This document shows positions 49,736 through 61,869 of a stretch of DNA of 64,000 bases, in pieces. How positions within the stretch are numbered: the first letter of the stretch is position 1; the number at the start of each line of letters is the position of its first letter. This DNA is from Zeus faber (lineage: Eukaryota; Chordata; Actinopteri; Zeiformes; Zeidae). Made by a program: the position numbers and the translations under genes. Under the pieces are notes generated by a model. That model worked only from the letters and a program-made list of their open reading frames with translations. It was not told where the DNA came from and searched no databases. The stretch spans positions 6,696,839 to 6,760,838 of the forward strand of contig OY482861.1 of the NCBI GenBank assembly GCA_960531495.1, written 5' to 3'.

Positions 49736-50730
49736 TTCAAAGTAGTCCTAACTTATCACACAAGCCAAATCTGGGACAAGCATCGAGGAGGCTGAGCTCA
49801 TTTGTTTTTTCTGCCTGAGGTACTGGATCACAAGAGGTCAGGGGTCTGTGGTGTCAAGTGGTAGAGAGCGGAGGGGGGCTTGCCGTAAATGAAAGGCATT
49901 TACCAAGATCACCAAGTAATGAAAAGGGGTTTCCTTTCTGCCTTTTATGTCTCAGAACAGGCCTTGCGATTTCTTTCCCATTCTTGCTTTATCCTCTGCT
50001 GTTCTTGTTTATATTCGTTTTCTATTCCTTCCTTTTATTACCTCTATCCACATGACACAAGGAAGGGAACGGCTTGTTCTAAAATGTTAACCTCACCGTT
50101 GGAATTCACAACCACTGGGATGGCGATTGTGGGATAAAACCGAAAACTTAAACTTTCTCATGAGCGTCTTTTAGTTAATTAGGTACCGAAGCTTTTTGTT
50201 TGTTTTCAAAAGTAATCATGTCCAAAGGAGAAGGTTTTTATGAAAGTGCTTCTTGAATGGCTCAAAAACATTGGCTCAGATGTCTCAGAAGTTGAGAGGC
50301 TCGGCAGACCAGAGGGGACCGTGGGGTTTTAGGAAAAGAAAAACAAAACTCGGGGGGGGGGGGGCACAGGAGACGAGGGCACTTTCATAAAACTTTGGGC
50401 TGCAGAATGCCTTTCCTTCACACGTCTTGATTGATAATTACTGCCATCTGTATTTCCACAGCAAATAGAGCACTAAATCAGGATATGTAAATAACACAAT
50501 TGTTATTTATTGTTTACCATAATCACTTTATGACACACTGTCCCTCATTTTCAATTTACTGGCGCATATTTCAATTTAGTAGGTTAAAGGAAAGCTGTAT
50601 TCACCCAAATAGGTATATAATGGTATATTTGGTTAAATAAATTCAAGATTCAAAGCAGAATTTGTAATGCTCATATAAAGACAAATTGGAGTGAAATTCT
50701 TAGTGGATAACTCCAAAAGGCTGTGCGAGA
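49736..50730. other. Non-coding sequence, no gene seen
   Basis: A G tract lies at about 50,352-50,365. AT-rich from 50,450. Nothing recognisable. Confidence 0.5.
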
Positions 50731-50731
50731 C

Positions 50732-50769
<38 letters not shown>

Positions 50770-50786
50770 TATAATAATAATAATCA
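50731..50786. repeat. (AAT)n microsatellite
   Basis: Trinucleotide run with one interruption. Confidence 0.95.
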
Positions 50787-51853
50787 TAAAGTCGAAGAGA
50801 AATCTGAGAAATCTGATTGCCCCCTTTTTTTTGTTTTTTTGTTTTCAAAACAGTCTACCAGATAGCATCAGATTGGACCATTCAGTTGGGCTTTTGCAAA
50901 GAAATTGGCTTAAAATTACTCCCTTGCCTGCATTTGACTTATTACTCGGGATGTCAGTACATTGAAAAACAAAATATGTTCGTTCTTCACTAATAAAACC
51001 AATTAAAACATCCTCTCTGAGTGCACAAACAGGACACAGTCTACACAAGCCCATAGTTCCTTACTTTCATGCATTGTTATGAATGTCGGTCTGTGAACCA
51101 TTTACTTTTTATATCTTCCTGCTGATAAATCTACTGGGCACTTTTTTATGAAGTTCTACTTTATTGATCCCTGTGGGGAAATTTGTCCTCTGCAAGACAG
51201 TTTGAAGGACAATTAGATCTGACTCCATATTTTGTTTGGAAAGAAAATCTATTTTCTTCTGTCCCTACATACTTTGACAAGCTGTCTATCTGACTCATGC
51301 TGGCAGAGTCCAGACCTTCAATGTGATCCCAGGGTGATCACAGAGCAGCTGGAAGACGTGATCCCTCCAACTTGTCCCTGGTCTGTTCTGGAGTTGTTCA
51401 CACTATACACAGCAAACACTCCCCTACCTCCTTTGACTCCTCAATCCCTCCTCCCTGGAGGTGATATTTTGGGTTTTGGGTTTGTTTCCTGTTGTATCTT
51501 GTCTAGGCAGAAATGAGAGGCTTCACCATCTATAGTACACCAACACTACCTGGTGAACTCTAACTGGCTTCCCACACCCCTGTGGCATTTACTCAGCCTT
51601 CGATCCATGACAGTTTCTGTACAGTTTCTCCCTGCATTGTTTGGGAAGCAGGAAAGTAGATATGTACAATCCACCTCCCACCCCCCGCTCCCAATCGTAA
51701 TGGAAAGAGTGGAAAATAAGAGGACAGGAGTGGAGGGGAAGGAAAAGTTAGGATTGTGTCGTGTGATTGAAAACAGCTTGTTGGTATTCCTTTCCATGAT
51801 GCTTTTGAGAGCTGCCTGAAGAACGCAGTTGGGAATTATTGTGTTCCTTGGCA
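50787..51853. other. Non-coding sequence, no gene seen
   Basis: Short frames only. Contains tttattgatccctgtgggga near 51,161-51,180, a block often found in fish repeats. Confidence 0.45.
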
Positions 51854-52100
51854 TTAAAGGTCCCATATTATATTCCTACAACAAGTTAATATTGGTCTCT
51901 GAGGTCCCCAAAACATATCTTAGAATTTTTTTTTATCAAATACGACATTCTAGCCATTCTTACATGCCTCTATATCCCTCCTGTTCTCGACTGGCTGTTT
52001 CTGTGTGTGTCACTTTTAATGCAAATGAGCTGCTGCTCCCCACGCACCACTCTGGAACTATTTGTGGCCTGGCGGGGGGTTCTCCATATTGATCTGGGCA
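51854..52100 (+). mobile_element. Dispersed repeat family B
   Basis: It begins attaaaggtcccatattat, a terminus-like block I recall as widespread in teleosts, and contains gtgtgtgtcacttttaatgc and aaatgagctgctgctcccc. An inverted partner fragment is at 29,195-29,275. It has no coding capacity. The transposon class is not determined. Confidence 0.55.
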
Positions 52101-52199
52101 TTTTTTGTTTCATTCAATTAGGAAACTAAGGAAAATCACTCTGATCGCGCCTCATTCACCTGCCGCATTCACCCAGACCGCATTCACCCCAGACCAGAC

Positions 52200-53403
52200 C
52201 GGGGACACCCGGTCTGGTCTGGGGTGGGGTCTGTGTGGCCACTGCCCGACCTATTGCACCCTTGCGTTGATTTGGTTGTGTTTTGCCTATCTCTCCAAGT
52301 GCCAGAACTCAAAATCAGTACATACACCACACAACAGGCCTAGGGTTTGCTGGACGGGTGGGGTGCGAACGATGTGAATAGGGATGTGGCGAGCGGCTGC
52401 GATCTTGCGATCAACGTCTGTCTTGCAATTTTAATACCACTCATATTAGCTTAGAAGACATACACACCCACACAAATATTACTCCAAACAACACAACAGG
52501 GTCGGGTGGGGCGACTGTTTCGGGTTTGATATGCTTGGAGGACTCGTGCCCCCACACCCCGCAATTTTAACTGCATTTACCAGCAGCACACATTGAGCAC
52601 TGGTGGGTTGGTGCGGAGTTGTAGTTGGCCTGGGGGTGGCCAGGTGGACCCCCTGCCGGCTGGGTTTGGGTCCTGGCCGCTTGTCCCTGGTGCCGGGTGG
52701 TTTTTGGCCTGCTGCGACCCGGCGTTGCGTTGCGATAGGCGGCTGTCGACCTTGCTCCCGCTGCGGCGGGAACCTCGGGTACTGCGTGGGGGTTGAGGGG
52801 TCACATATCTGGCTGTGTGTAGGCCTTGGGGGGGCGGCACTGATGTCAGGCTGTCCTGCGCCATGCACACTCCCGCTTTATTGGTCGCGCTCGGGCTTGT
52901 GGCCGGGTGGGGCATCTAGCCGGTTGTGGTATGGCGGGCTTTGCCTTTGCGCAGGGTGTTGGTGGGCATGGGGTGGGCGGCTCTGGCGGGGTATCGGTCT
53001 GCCTGGCTCTGGGCCTGCAGTCGGTGCCTGGCACCCTTGGCCCAGGGTCTGCACTTGTGGGTGCATCTTATGCTGCACATGGGGGTGGGTTGTATGTGTG
53101 AGCTTCGGGGGAGCCGGGTCTCCTCGCGCTCTCAGGGACTGGTTTATGCTCCTCGGGGCCGGCTTCTCTGTGGGCTGGTGGGTCTTCTGTGGCTGCAGGG
53201 CATGGTGCTTTTTTTTCTGAGCTTTCATGCAGTCGTGGACTGTCTATACAGCCGTGGGACTCAGGGGTGGCTGCGGGGCATTTTCTGCTGTTTGGAGGCG
53301 ATATTATACTCCAGAACTAATTCGGACAAGTCCCGTGCACCCAACACATTACACACACACACACACACACACGCACACACGCACGCACACACACGCACAC
53401 ACG

Positions 53404-53444
<41 letters not shown>

Positions 53445-53950
53445 ACACAGGCTCTCTCTTTCGCTCTCTCTCTCTTTCAACACTTCAAACGCCCCCGAAC
53501 AGCCTCCTGATTACATCCTTCTCCTTCTCTCCCTCCTTTACTGCCAGAGCTATCACTGGAAGAGGCCACATGCTGAATTGCTGTTCCAATTTTCTGGGAC
53601 TTAATTATGTTTTGTCTGTTTATATGTTTACGTTTTTCCGTGTACATGTTGTTGTTTTTTTCTATGTTTATTTGTTTCACCCGTGGTGATTCTCCCGCTC
53701 TTGGAGAAGTAATCATGATTAGTTGCTTAGAGACCAAAACATGGAAAGATCATTCTCGAAAGAGGGAGATTGGTGGCGGCCTTGTATGATAAACAAGTCC
53801 AGGTCACCAACAGCACAGAGTTAATTGCAACATAATGATGATTTGAGAATGAATAAAAAGTTGCATTGCAGGTTGAGAAGTTAAACTCCACTTGCAGACT
53901 CTGTGCTGGATGCAATGGCATACAAATACTTGATGTAGGAAGTGGAGGCA
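52200..53950 (+). mobile_element. L1 3' region, copy 2 (5'-truncated)
   Basis: The first half aligns with 48,910-49,630. The second half (53,110-53,950) aligns with 60,430-61,250, including a CA array at the same place, then ctgccagagctatcactgg, tctcccgctcttggagaagt and gttgcattgcaggttgagaa. It therefore bridges the other two copies and carries the family's 3' end. A 205-codon frame at 52,603-53,220 is Gly/Trp/Cys-rich and I regard it as a by-product of GC content. Confidence 0.75.
53351..53449. repeat. (CA)n/(GCAC)n microsatellite inside L1 copy 2
   Basis: The array occupies the same position in the 60.7-kb copy, so it seeds from the element itself. Confidence 0.93.
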
Positions 53951-54183
53951 AATGTAAATGGTTGAATCACGTGTTTTGTGAAATAAGGACCCCACAAAAG
54001 GCTGACTGGGCTGTCTGACTGACTGTCTAATTTCACAGTGTATTTAATTTCACATCTTCATGTGTGCAACGTGCGTGTGAGACTCAGAAGCTGTTTTTAA
54101 TAGGCAGTGTCATCAGGTGAGAAGTTCATTGGCACTACCTTGTCTGCTGCTCATTATATAGAATGTCACCATTAATTATATGT
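53951..54183. other. Non-coding sequence, no gene seen
   Basis: Short unique-looking stretch between the L1 3' end and the solo LTR. Confidence 0.5.
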
Positions 54184-54568
54184 TGTGGGAGTCTCTCCCC
54201 ACATGTATGGGTTTAGAGAGGGAGACGGAGTCGTTCTGGCAGTGGAGCACCGACACAGCAAGGATTTTATTAACAATGATAACACAATGGCTCGCTGGCA
54301 AAACGGGAACATAAAATGAAAGAGATGATCAGAGTCTGTTGCTCTATGTCGCGCTCTGGAGGGCAGGCGTGTCCACGTCATGCAGCATGCGATTCCCACT
54401 GAAAGACAAAACAACATACGTACATATATGAAAACTCTCCCAGCTGTGTCCGACCAATCAACACTAAAGAGGCTGATAGGGCAGACCCGGTAAAGCTGCG
54501 CCCGCACGGAGCCAAGCCAGCCCTGTTCCTTGCAGACATGGCTTAACCACGCCCCCTCTTCTGCCACA
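54184..54568 (-). mobile_element. Solo LTR with 5-bp target-site duplication
   Basis: 385 bp bounded by tgtggga...ctgccaca, giving TG..CA ends on either strand. The 5 bp on both sides are tatgt (54,179-54,183 and 54,569-54,573), a perfect target-site duplication. A poly(A) signal aataaa on minus (about 54,270) fits minus orientation. No internal gag or pol adjoins it. Family knowledge: solo LTRs arise by recombination between the two LTRs of one provirus or retrotransposon. The parent class (gypsy, BEL or ERV) is not resolved. Confidence 0.85.
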
Positions 54569-54573
54569 TATGT

Positions 54574-55076
54574 ATATATCAGTATATTCATTCACAGCAG
54601 CAACCTTAGTATAGCTCTTATAAGTGCTATACTGGAACTGAGAACATTAGAACTAGCGGCAAAGAAGCCCGACACAAGGACTTCTGGGAAGCCAGCTCTG
54701 ACACAAGTGCTTCAAAGGCCGCTGAACTAACATAGTTAAAATAAATGAATGCATTTTTTTCTGAGGCTAAGTACAATGAAAAAATGATGTGTATTGCGGA
54801 GCAATGGCAGCAAGACAGAAAGTTCAAATGGATCTAAGGACGTAATTTGGTGGGTTCCTATTGGACTACGTGTCAAAAAAGAAAAAAAGATAGCTTCACC
54901 TCATTTCATCATCGTGTGGCAACTTGTGGTCACTCACCGCGCTACCAAAGGTTTCCTTGGGGAATCCTTCAACATAGGAAAGGAATTTATAACCCTGTGA
55001 GTCAGGCCTTTTTCCCCACTTTTCAGGCATTGTTTGGATTGTGTGTGTGTGATGTGTTTGTGCGTGTGCGCGCGCG
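54574..55076. other. Non-coding sequence, no gene seen
   Basis: No recognisable coding or repeat feature. Confidence 0.5.
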
Positions 55077-55102
55077 TGTGTGTGTGTGTGTGTGTGTGTG
55101 TG
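55077..55102. repeat. (GT)n microsatellite
   Basis: Short GT run followed by a G-rich stretch. Confidence 0.9.
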
Positions 55103-56570
55103 TTGGGGGGGAGGGGGGCAGCTACCCCCCATACATTCTAGCCTCCTCCTCCACATCATCATGGTCATTCACAGAAAGAGCTGGTTACCCATGGAAATTA
55201 AAACAACCTTGTCACTCTTCCCGAAAATGTCACGGCATCATGTCTGCATGTTAAAGAAACACGGGAGTGGGGGGTGGGGGTGGCAGGGGGAGGAAGAGGG
55301 TTCCAGGAGTCATGGAGACAGACAGGCGGACTCTGGCGGTTAGGCCTCCCTGATTCACCACGATCCAGAACACAGGGTTGGTGGCTCTTCGATCTCGGAA
55401 CAGAGTGACTTCTCCGCCCTGGTCCTCCGTGCTCCTCGGGCTCTGCTGGAGACCATGTCAGGAAACGTCAGAGGGCCTGAGCATCGGGGTTGATGGTGTC
55501 CCACAAACTGTCCCTTCATCTTCATCCTTTGTCTTCGACCACCTTTTTCACAGTTTCCTACGACCTACGTAATGGTTCACCATTCAATGTCAATGGTGAC
55601 ACCTTGTCCCCAGCAGCGTGGTTCTCCTCTCTATCCCGTCCCTGTCACCGATCACACTTTGGTACTCATTAGTTAAGATGAGGACAGGGGGTTATAATGG
55701 GAGATGAGTGGGGAGAGAAGTTAATGTAATTTTAATTGAACACAATACTCTGCTACTATAAAGTGAACAGACAACATATGGCCAACAGATTGTCATCATC
55801 CCCTCTTCATCAATCTCTTCATCTCTGCTCGCTACACCCCCTCTTTCTTTGTACCATTCATCCCTCTATCATCTGCCATTTCCTGCCTGTCAGGAGTCAG
55901 GTTTTGGAGGATGCACTGGTTCATACCTCATTGGACATTGTTTGGATTCTCTCACTTGGCATTATATTGCGTCACCATTTGACATCTAGGATTAGCTTCT
56001 TTCTAAAAGCATGCTGATGTTTTCATGATCGATTTATATCGCCCTGTCAAGTATTTAACGCAGTACTTTGGTCCTGATATGGCCAACGCATCAAATGTCG
56101 CCCCTTACTGGTGAGGATTTAAACCGTCCGGAAGAGTTTCCCCCCTCATCGGCTTCTGCATCTCCAGGAGCAACAGTTAGAGCTCAACAAGAAAAAACAA
56201 ACAACATGTTTCAACAAATGGGAAAATAAACTCACTAATAGAGAAAAAAAAACAATGTTTTGACCAAGGTGCCTATCGGCTAAGCGTTTTTTTATCAGAG
56301 TAGGTGGGATACCTTGATTCTGAAATGGTTCCTTCCATGAATCAACGCCAACTTTTCACAAAACCATGGGAGTCAGTGCTGGGCTTTTTGCTGTTGTCGG
56401 TCAGAAGACTATGTTTTTACATTCATTAGTCTTTGGCAGAAAATGTGTTTACACTAAACGGCCATACATCTTATCTCTGTCTGTATTTCTCAGATAAACA
56501 CTTTCCTGTTTTTTCCTGCCCCCAACAACCCCCATCCACCCCCTTCTCCATACTGCTGATGTGTCAGCAA
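55103..56570. other. Non-coding DNA with one possible exon
   Basis: A minus-strand stretch at about 55,260-55,460 is open with splice-like borders (see findings). Nothing else is recognisable. Confidence 0.45.
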
Positions 56571-56608
56571 CCCCCCCCCCCCACCTATTCTCCTCCCACA
56601 GAAGTCCC

Positions 56609-56639
<31 letters not shown>

Positions 56640-56648
56640 ACACGAACA

Positions 56649-56687
<39 letters not shown>

Positions 56688-56692
56688 ACACA
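56571..56692. repeat. Poly-C tracts and (CA)n microsatellite
   Basis: C runs at 56,571-56,582 and 56,606-56,625, then CA to 56,692. Confidence 0.93.
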
Positions 56693-57139
56693 AGCCCTAG
56701 CGTTTCCAGATGTGTACAGGGGATGATGTCATGGCAGACCAGAGGCACTGGACTTGAATCCCCTGCCCCCCTTTCTTTTTTCTTCTAGAAAACATTTTAT
56801 CCCAGACAAGGCAGATAGGGAGGAGGGAGGGAGGAAGACCAAAAAACTAAAGCAAATGAACAGTGTTTCAATGCAGTGGTGACTATCTCACTTAGATTAG
56901 TGCAGTGGAAAGGTGAGTCATTGAAACCCCCCCAAACCCCAACATAAGCCACAACCACCTGACCATACTCTGGAACGAGCTCCTGGAAAAGATGAAAACA
57001 AGTCAAAAGGTTGAACACATGAGTAGTGTGCATGGTCCTTATTGCCTTGTGTATGAAGGAAAAGTATATAAATTCATATTAATTCAATATTATATGTGAC
57101 TGGACCTAGAGGCTTAGATGGCTCTGATGTGCTTTGGTC
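56693..57139. other. Non-coding sequence, no gene seen
   Basis: No recognisable feature. Confidence 0.5.

Positions 57140-57197
<58 letters not shown>
57140..57197. repeat. (GA)n microsatellite
   Basis: GA run with one AAAG step. Confidence 0.95.
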
Positions 57198-57200
<3 letters not shown>

Positions 57201-58696
57201 AAGGCAGGATGAAGGGGGGATGGACGGGTGGGTGATTGTTATGCCAGTCGCTAGGCAACGCAGTGTAAATAAAACAAAAGGAAGAACCATCCGGCCCGGG
57301 CAAAAGCCAGGGCTAGCAGTGTGCGGTTCTGCAGCGAAAAAAGCAGACGCCAAGCCGAGGTCTGCGGACAACATGAAGCATCGCTGGACCCCAATCCATC
57401 CTGGCCGCTCGGGAATTTGGGACTCCAGCATCCCAGCTGGCAAGAAACAAAACAAAAACAAAAAAAACCCATCCTAACCAAAAACTCCAACAGAACATCA
57501 CATCAATACAACACATATGACAACCAGGGAAATCAAATCAAGCCGTCCACGCCCCACGCAGGATAATGAATCCCATAACCAAAAGTTTAAAAAAATGATT
57601 TCCCAATCCACATGTAACTGTATAGCTTTGTGCCACGTGTGTCACTGTTCTGTGTTTAGAAACAGTTGAGTGGATCCATTTAGCAGCTCATCACTGCACT
57701 AAACCAGATTACTGCACTTTGAGCCGCAAAGCCTGCTGGGAGCCCACCCACATGGCCAGCGACGGCCATCCTCTTCACTTCTCCACACAGGAAGAACCCA
57801 CAAGGGGTTAACTACAAAGGCTCCGGTTAAGCCTGATCTGGAGACTGATCTATGTGTTACGCTGAGTTGCAGGCTTATACTTAAAATAATCTTTGGGAAT
57901 TTAATTAATTTGAAAACGTATTCTCTGGATTAAGCCGACACTAGGCCGCTTTCAAAAGGGAGAATTGATCCCCACATCTGATTTTAGTTTCCTGTGATCA
58001 GGCGTGAATTAGTACGGAACTTGGCCCGGAAAGTCCCTTTCAAGTTCAGACCTAACGCAGGGAGCTTCCACATGATTCCATAAAGCGCCATCGCCACGAG
58101 CTGCATATTAGTGGGAGAAATGATCGGGGACCCATTTGAAGGGCATGCAGAACTGCCTCCAGTAGCAAGTCTTGCTTTTCATGTGGTATGAAAACATTAT
58201 TTTCGGTCTTCAGAGTTGTCTATGCAAGGCACGTTATCAGCAGAACATTGACTCTTTTCCAAGGGACTGGAATATGAATAAATACGCCATGATACACAGG
58301 ACTCTTTCTCTCTCTCCCACCCACTAACACAAATTTGATCAAATGTTTTGTTTTCTATTATGTTGAGTTTTGAAAATATTCACTGTAGCTATGATATTAT
58401 ATGTCAATATTCAATCAATATTACATTGCATGGACATTCAATCCATTCATGGACAGTCTCGGCAGGTGGACAAAATACTGTATTTATACTTAAAGACTAT
58501 GGATGAGACTGTGAATAAAATATGACTTCTGCTCACATGTTTGAAATGAACTCTCAGACCCTGTAATCATGTCCGAAATGGGTTTTTATCGTTTTTGCAG
58601 CCGCCTAAAAGCTCTCATTTGGACATTCTGGTCCTGACCTATTAAGAATCTCTACAGTACTTGTGCGCTTCGGCAATTACGAAGTTTTGTAATTCC
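57198..58696. other. Non-coding DNA, possibly regulatory
   Basis: Contains an X-box-like gtcgctaggcaac (about 57,248-57,260). A low-repeat segment at 57,640-58,200 has homeobox-type TAATTA motifs. No coding frame was recognised. Any regulatory role is inference. Confidence 0.4.
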
Positions 58697-58989
58697 ACCG
58701 TGTTCCAAATTATCATGCAAATGATATTTTTCTCTGATTTTCCTAAATAGTCAATGCAAATGACAGTCGGTATAATTTTCAAGTCATCATGTGGCTACCC
58801 GTATATATAACATATATATACGGGTATATATATATAACCGTTAGGGTATAATTCTAATGTTATTGAACAAACCTCCCAATGATAACAGTATTTTTTTCAA
58901 AAATAAAAAACTCAAAATGCACTGTTCCAAATTATTATGCACAACAGAGTTTCAAAACATTTTATAGGACCCTTCTTTGATATCACCTT

Positions 58990-59975
58990 CACAATTCTTG
59001 CATCCATTGAACTTGTGAGTTTTTGGAGAGTTTCTGCTTGGTTTCTTTGCAGGATGTCAGAATAGCCTCTCAGAGCTGCTGTTTTCATGCCAACTGCCTC
59101 CCACCCTCATAGATCTTTTACTTGAGGATACTCCAAAGGTTCTCAATAGGGTTGAGGTCAGGGGAGGATGGGGGCCACACCATGAGTTTCTCTCCTTTTA
59201 TGCCCATAGCATCCAATGACTCAGAGGTATTCTTTGCAGCATGAGATGGTGCATTGTCTTGCATGAAGATGATTTTGCTACGGAAGGCACGGTTCTTCTT
59301 TTTGTACCATGGAAGAAAATGGTCAGTCAGAAACTCTATATACTTTGCCGAGGTCATTTTCACACCTTCAGGGACCCTAAAGGGGCCGACCAGCTCTCTC
59401 CCGTGATTCCGTCCCCCGTCCCATGACTCCGCCACCTCCTTGATGACGTCGCAGCATTGTTGGGACATGGTGGCCATCCACCAACCATCCACCAACCATT
59501 CACTTCTCCATCCATCTGGACCATCCAGGGTTGCACGGCACTCATCAGTAAACAAGTCTGTTTAAAAATGAGTCTTCATGTATTTCTGGGCCCACTGCAA
59601 CCGTTTCTGCTTGAGAGCATTGGTTAGGGGTGGCTGAATAGTAGGTTTATGCACAACTGCAAGCCTCTGGAGGATCCTACACCTTGAGGTTCGCGGGACT
59701 CCAGAGGCACCAGCAGCTTCAAATACCTGTTTTCTGCTTTGTAACGGCATTTTAGCAGCTGCTCTCTAAATCAGATGAATTTGTCTGGCAGAAACCTTTC
59801 TCATTATGCCTTAATCTGCACAAACCCGTCTGTGCTCTGAATCAGCCACAAATCTCTTCACAGTACGATGATCACGCTTAAATTTTCGTGAAATATCTAA
59901 TGTTTTCCTACCTTGTCCAAAGCATTGCACTATTTGAGGCTTTTTGGCAGCAGAGAGATCCTTTTTCTTTCCCAT
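58990..59975 (-). pseudogene. Tc1/mariner transposase, DD37E spacing, nonsense-ridden
   Basis: The frame starts at the ATG at 59,975 (MGKKKDLSAAKKPQI), with a helix-turn-helix-like SRKFKRDHRTVKRFVAD. It reads in one frame through stops near 59,812, 59,768 and 59,560. Catalytic parts are LFTDECRATLDG (first D, about 59,543), IFMQDNAPSHAAKN (second D, about 59,265) and SPDLNPIENLW (E, about 59,150). I count 37 residues between the second D and the E, against 34 in classical Tc1. After a stop at 59,118 the C-terminal text is recognisable but frame-shifted. Family knowledge: DD37E Tc1/mariner lineages have been described in fishes. This copy cannot make a full enzyme. Confidence 0.85.
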
Positions 59976-60014
59976 ATTGCTTGAAACCTGTGGCCTGCTT
60001 AATAATGTGGAACG

Positions 60015-60047
60015 TCCTTCATTTCACTGGCCACCACCCAAAAAGCA

Positions 60048-60105
<58 letters not shown>

Positions 60106-60150
60106 CATGTGTTGTAGTGCGGTGTGTCATGTGACGAATAAAGATTCTTC
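60015..60150 (+). mobile_element. SINE 3' tail nested in the transposon
   Basis: It contains catttcactggccacc, a GT run (60,050-60,102), gcatgtgttgtagtg and an end with gaataaagattcttcttctt. It matches the 3' part of the SINEs at 12.2 and 31.1 kb. It sits between the inner and outer repeats of the Tc1 right arm, so it was inserted later. Confidence 0.65.
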
Positions 60151-60193
60151 TTCTTCACTTAAATCCAATTTGCATAATAATTTGGAACGCGGT

Positions 60194-60427
60194 ATATATC
60201 TCTCTGTGTCAGGATGATGAGGAACACACATCCTCAACATATCAACAAGTGGATAGGTGACAATTTAGAACCCAAAAACAGAATAGGAGAAGTAAAAAGG
60301 GTTGGGTTTGAAAGAATGCTGGAGGGACATTTTAGAGTGACAGCAGGAGGGTTGGAAAAGTGATGGATGGGTCTCCACCTCTATTTTTTATTTTCTTTAA
60401 CCTGTGCTGTCAGCATGCTAGGCATAC
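60194..60427. other. Short non-coding stretch
   Basis: 60,385-60,425 is the reverse complement of 25,745-25,785, a small dispersed repeat directly before the L1 fragment. Confidence 0.5.
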
Positions 60428-60679
60428 AACAACACGAAGCCCCTGGGGTGCGGGGTCTCCTCGTGCTTCCTGGGACTGGGTTATGCTCCTCGGGGCCGGG
60501 TGTGGGGGTTGCTCTGCGGGCTTCCGGCTTCTCTGGGGGCCCAGGGGTGTCTACGCGGCTGCTGAGCTCAGTGGGGGCTTCGGGGCCCTTTCTGCTGCTT
60601 GGCGGCGCCATGACATAATACCGACCTTATACACCAGAACCAATTGGGGTAAGTCCTGTATACTCACCGGTGGACACCT

Positions 60680-60737
<58 letters not shown>

Positions 60738-61250
60738 TACAGGCGGTCTCATCACACACATGCACACACCACCACACCTGCATCGAATGCACCCCAGCAC
60801 CCTCCTGGTTGTATTCCTCTCCTTTCCTCCTTCATTTACTGCCATAACTGTGACAGGAGGAGGCCACATGACCAGTTGTAGTTCCAGTTTTCCTGGACCT
60901 GATTAACTCTGCTTTTCAATACATCGTCCAATGTTTAGGTTTCACTGTAAATGTTGTTTGGTTCTATGTTCAATTGTCTCACCCGTTGTGAATCTCCCCC
61001 TCTGGGAGTAGTGATCAGTTGTTTATAGACCCAAACATGGTAAAATAGTTTTCCAAAGAGGGGGGTTGGTGGTGTATAACAAAAAGTTGTGCTGTTGTCA
61101 TCCTACAGGTCGTCCACAGGACAGAGTTGTTGCGGCAGTTCTTGATGATTTAAGAATTAATAAAGAGTTGCATTGCAGGTTGAGAACTTGAACTCCTCTT
61201 GCAGACTAACTCTGTACTAGATGCATAGCAAACAAATACTCAGGGTCTTT
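60428..61250 (+). mobile_element. L1 3' region, copy 3 (5'-truncated)
   Basis: It aligns with 53,110-53,950: ggtctcctcg, atgctcctcggggccgg, ttactgccataactgtgaca, tctgggagtagtgatcag and gagttgcattgcaggttgag. It begins abruptly, as expected of 5' truncation during target-primed reverse transcription. Confidence 0.75.
60684..60734. repeat. (CA)n microsatellite inside L1 copy 3
   Basis: Same relative position as the CA array of copy 2. Confidence 0.95.
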
Positions 61251-61730
61251 GCCTCTAAATGAATATGTTGGCATAGCTTCTATGATGCATAATCGATCAA
61301 AGAGGTGGCGAAAAATAAGATGAAAATAAAATGTATGTATGAATATATTTATTTATCTATCTATCTTTCTATCTATCTATCTATCTATTTATTTATTGTT
61401 TGTTTGTTTGTTTGTTTGTTCATTTTTTTGTGTTTTGTTTATTCATATATTTATACATTTTTCATTTAATTTAATTAAAAATTTGTTTTGTTTTGTTTAT
61501 AATTTTTTAATTTTTAGATTTTTTTTCTTATCCATTCTTGACTTGCACCTGGTGTTTTTTTGTTTTTTTTTGCTTTAACATCTCAATTAACCTGATCCTG
61601 AGGATGGTGTTACTGTATCTTAAGTCTTTTCTTTTCTTAGAAGAAAACAATGGAGTAACGCTGTGGAGCACACGAGGAGTGTTGCGATGCGAACAGGAAG
61701 CTATATATCTCCTATTTGTTTGTAGTGTTA
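61251..61730. other. T-rich non-coding DNA
   Basis: CTAT and TTTG tetranucleotide runs at about 61,355-61,420, then T-rich sequence. No gene seen. Confidence 0.6.
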
Positions 61731-61779
61731 AGAGAGAGAGAGAGAAAGAGAGAGAGTGTGTGTGTGTGTCTGTGTCTGT

Positions 61780-61869
<90 letters not shown>

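Larger units (their letters stand above)
58697..60193 (-). mobile_element. Tc1/mariner transposon with nested terminal repeats
   Basis: The outer termini pair as inverted repeats: accgtgttccaaattatcat at 58,697-58,716 against the complement of 60,172-60,193 (attatttggaacgcggt side). Inner repeats of the same motif lie at about 58,923 (tgttccaaattattatgcac) and 59,998-60,016 (complement of aataatgtggaacg), giving an IR/DR layout as in Sleeping-Beauty-type elements. The transposase is on minus. The flanking TA is clear only on the right. The right arm carries an inserted SINE tail. Confidence 0.8.

Noticed and set aside
52603-53220. 205-codon plus-strand frame
   Set aside because: It is a Gly/Trp/Cys-rich product of G-rich LINE 3' sequence. 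The related copy at 49.3-49.7 kb does not keep the same frame, and there is no domain.
57114-57461. 115-codon minus-strand frame
   Set aside because: Its C-terminal half is the translated GA array, and the rest has no recognisable motif.
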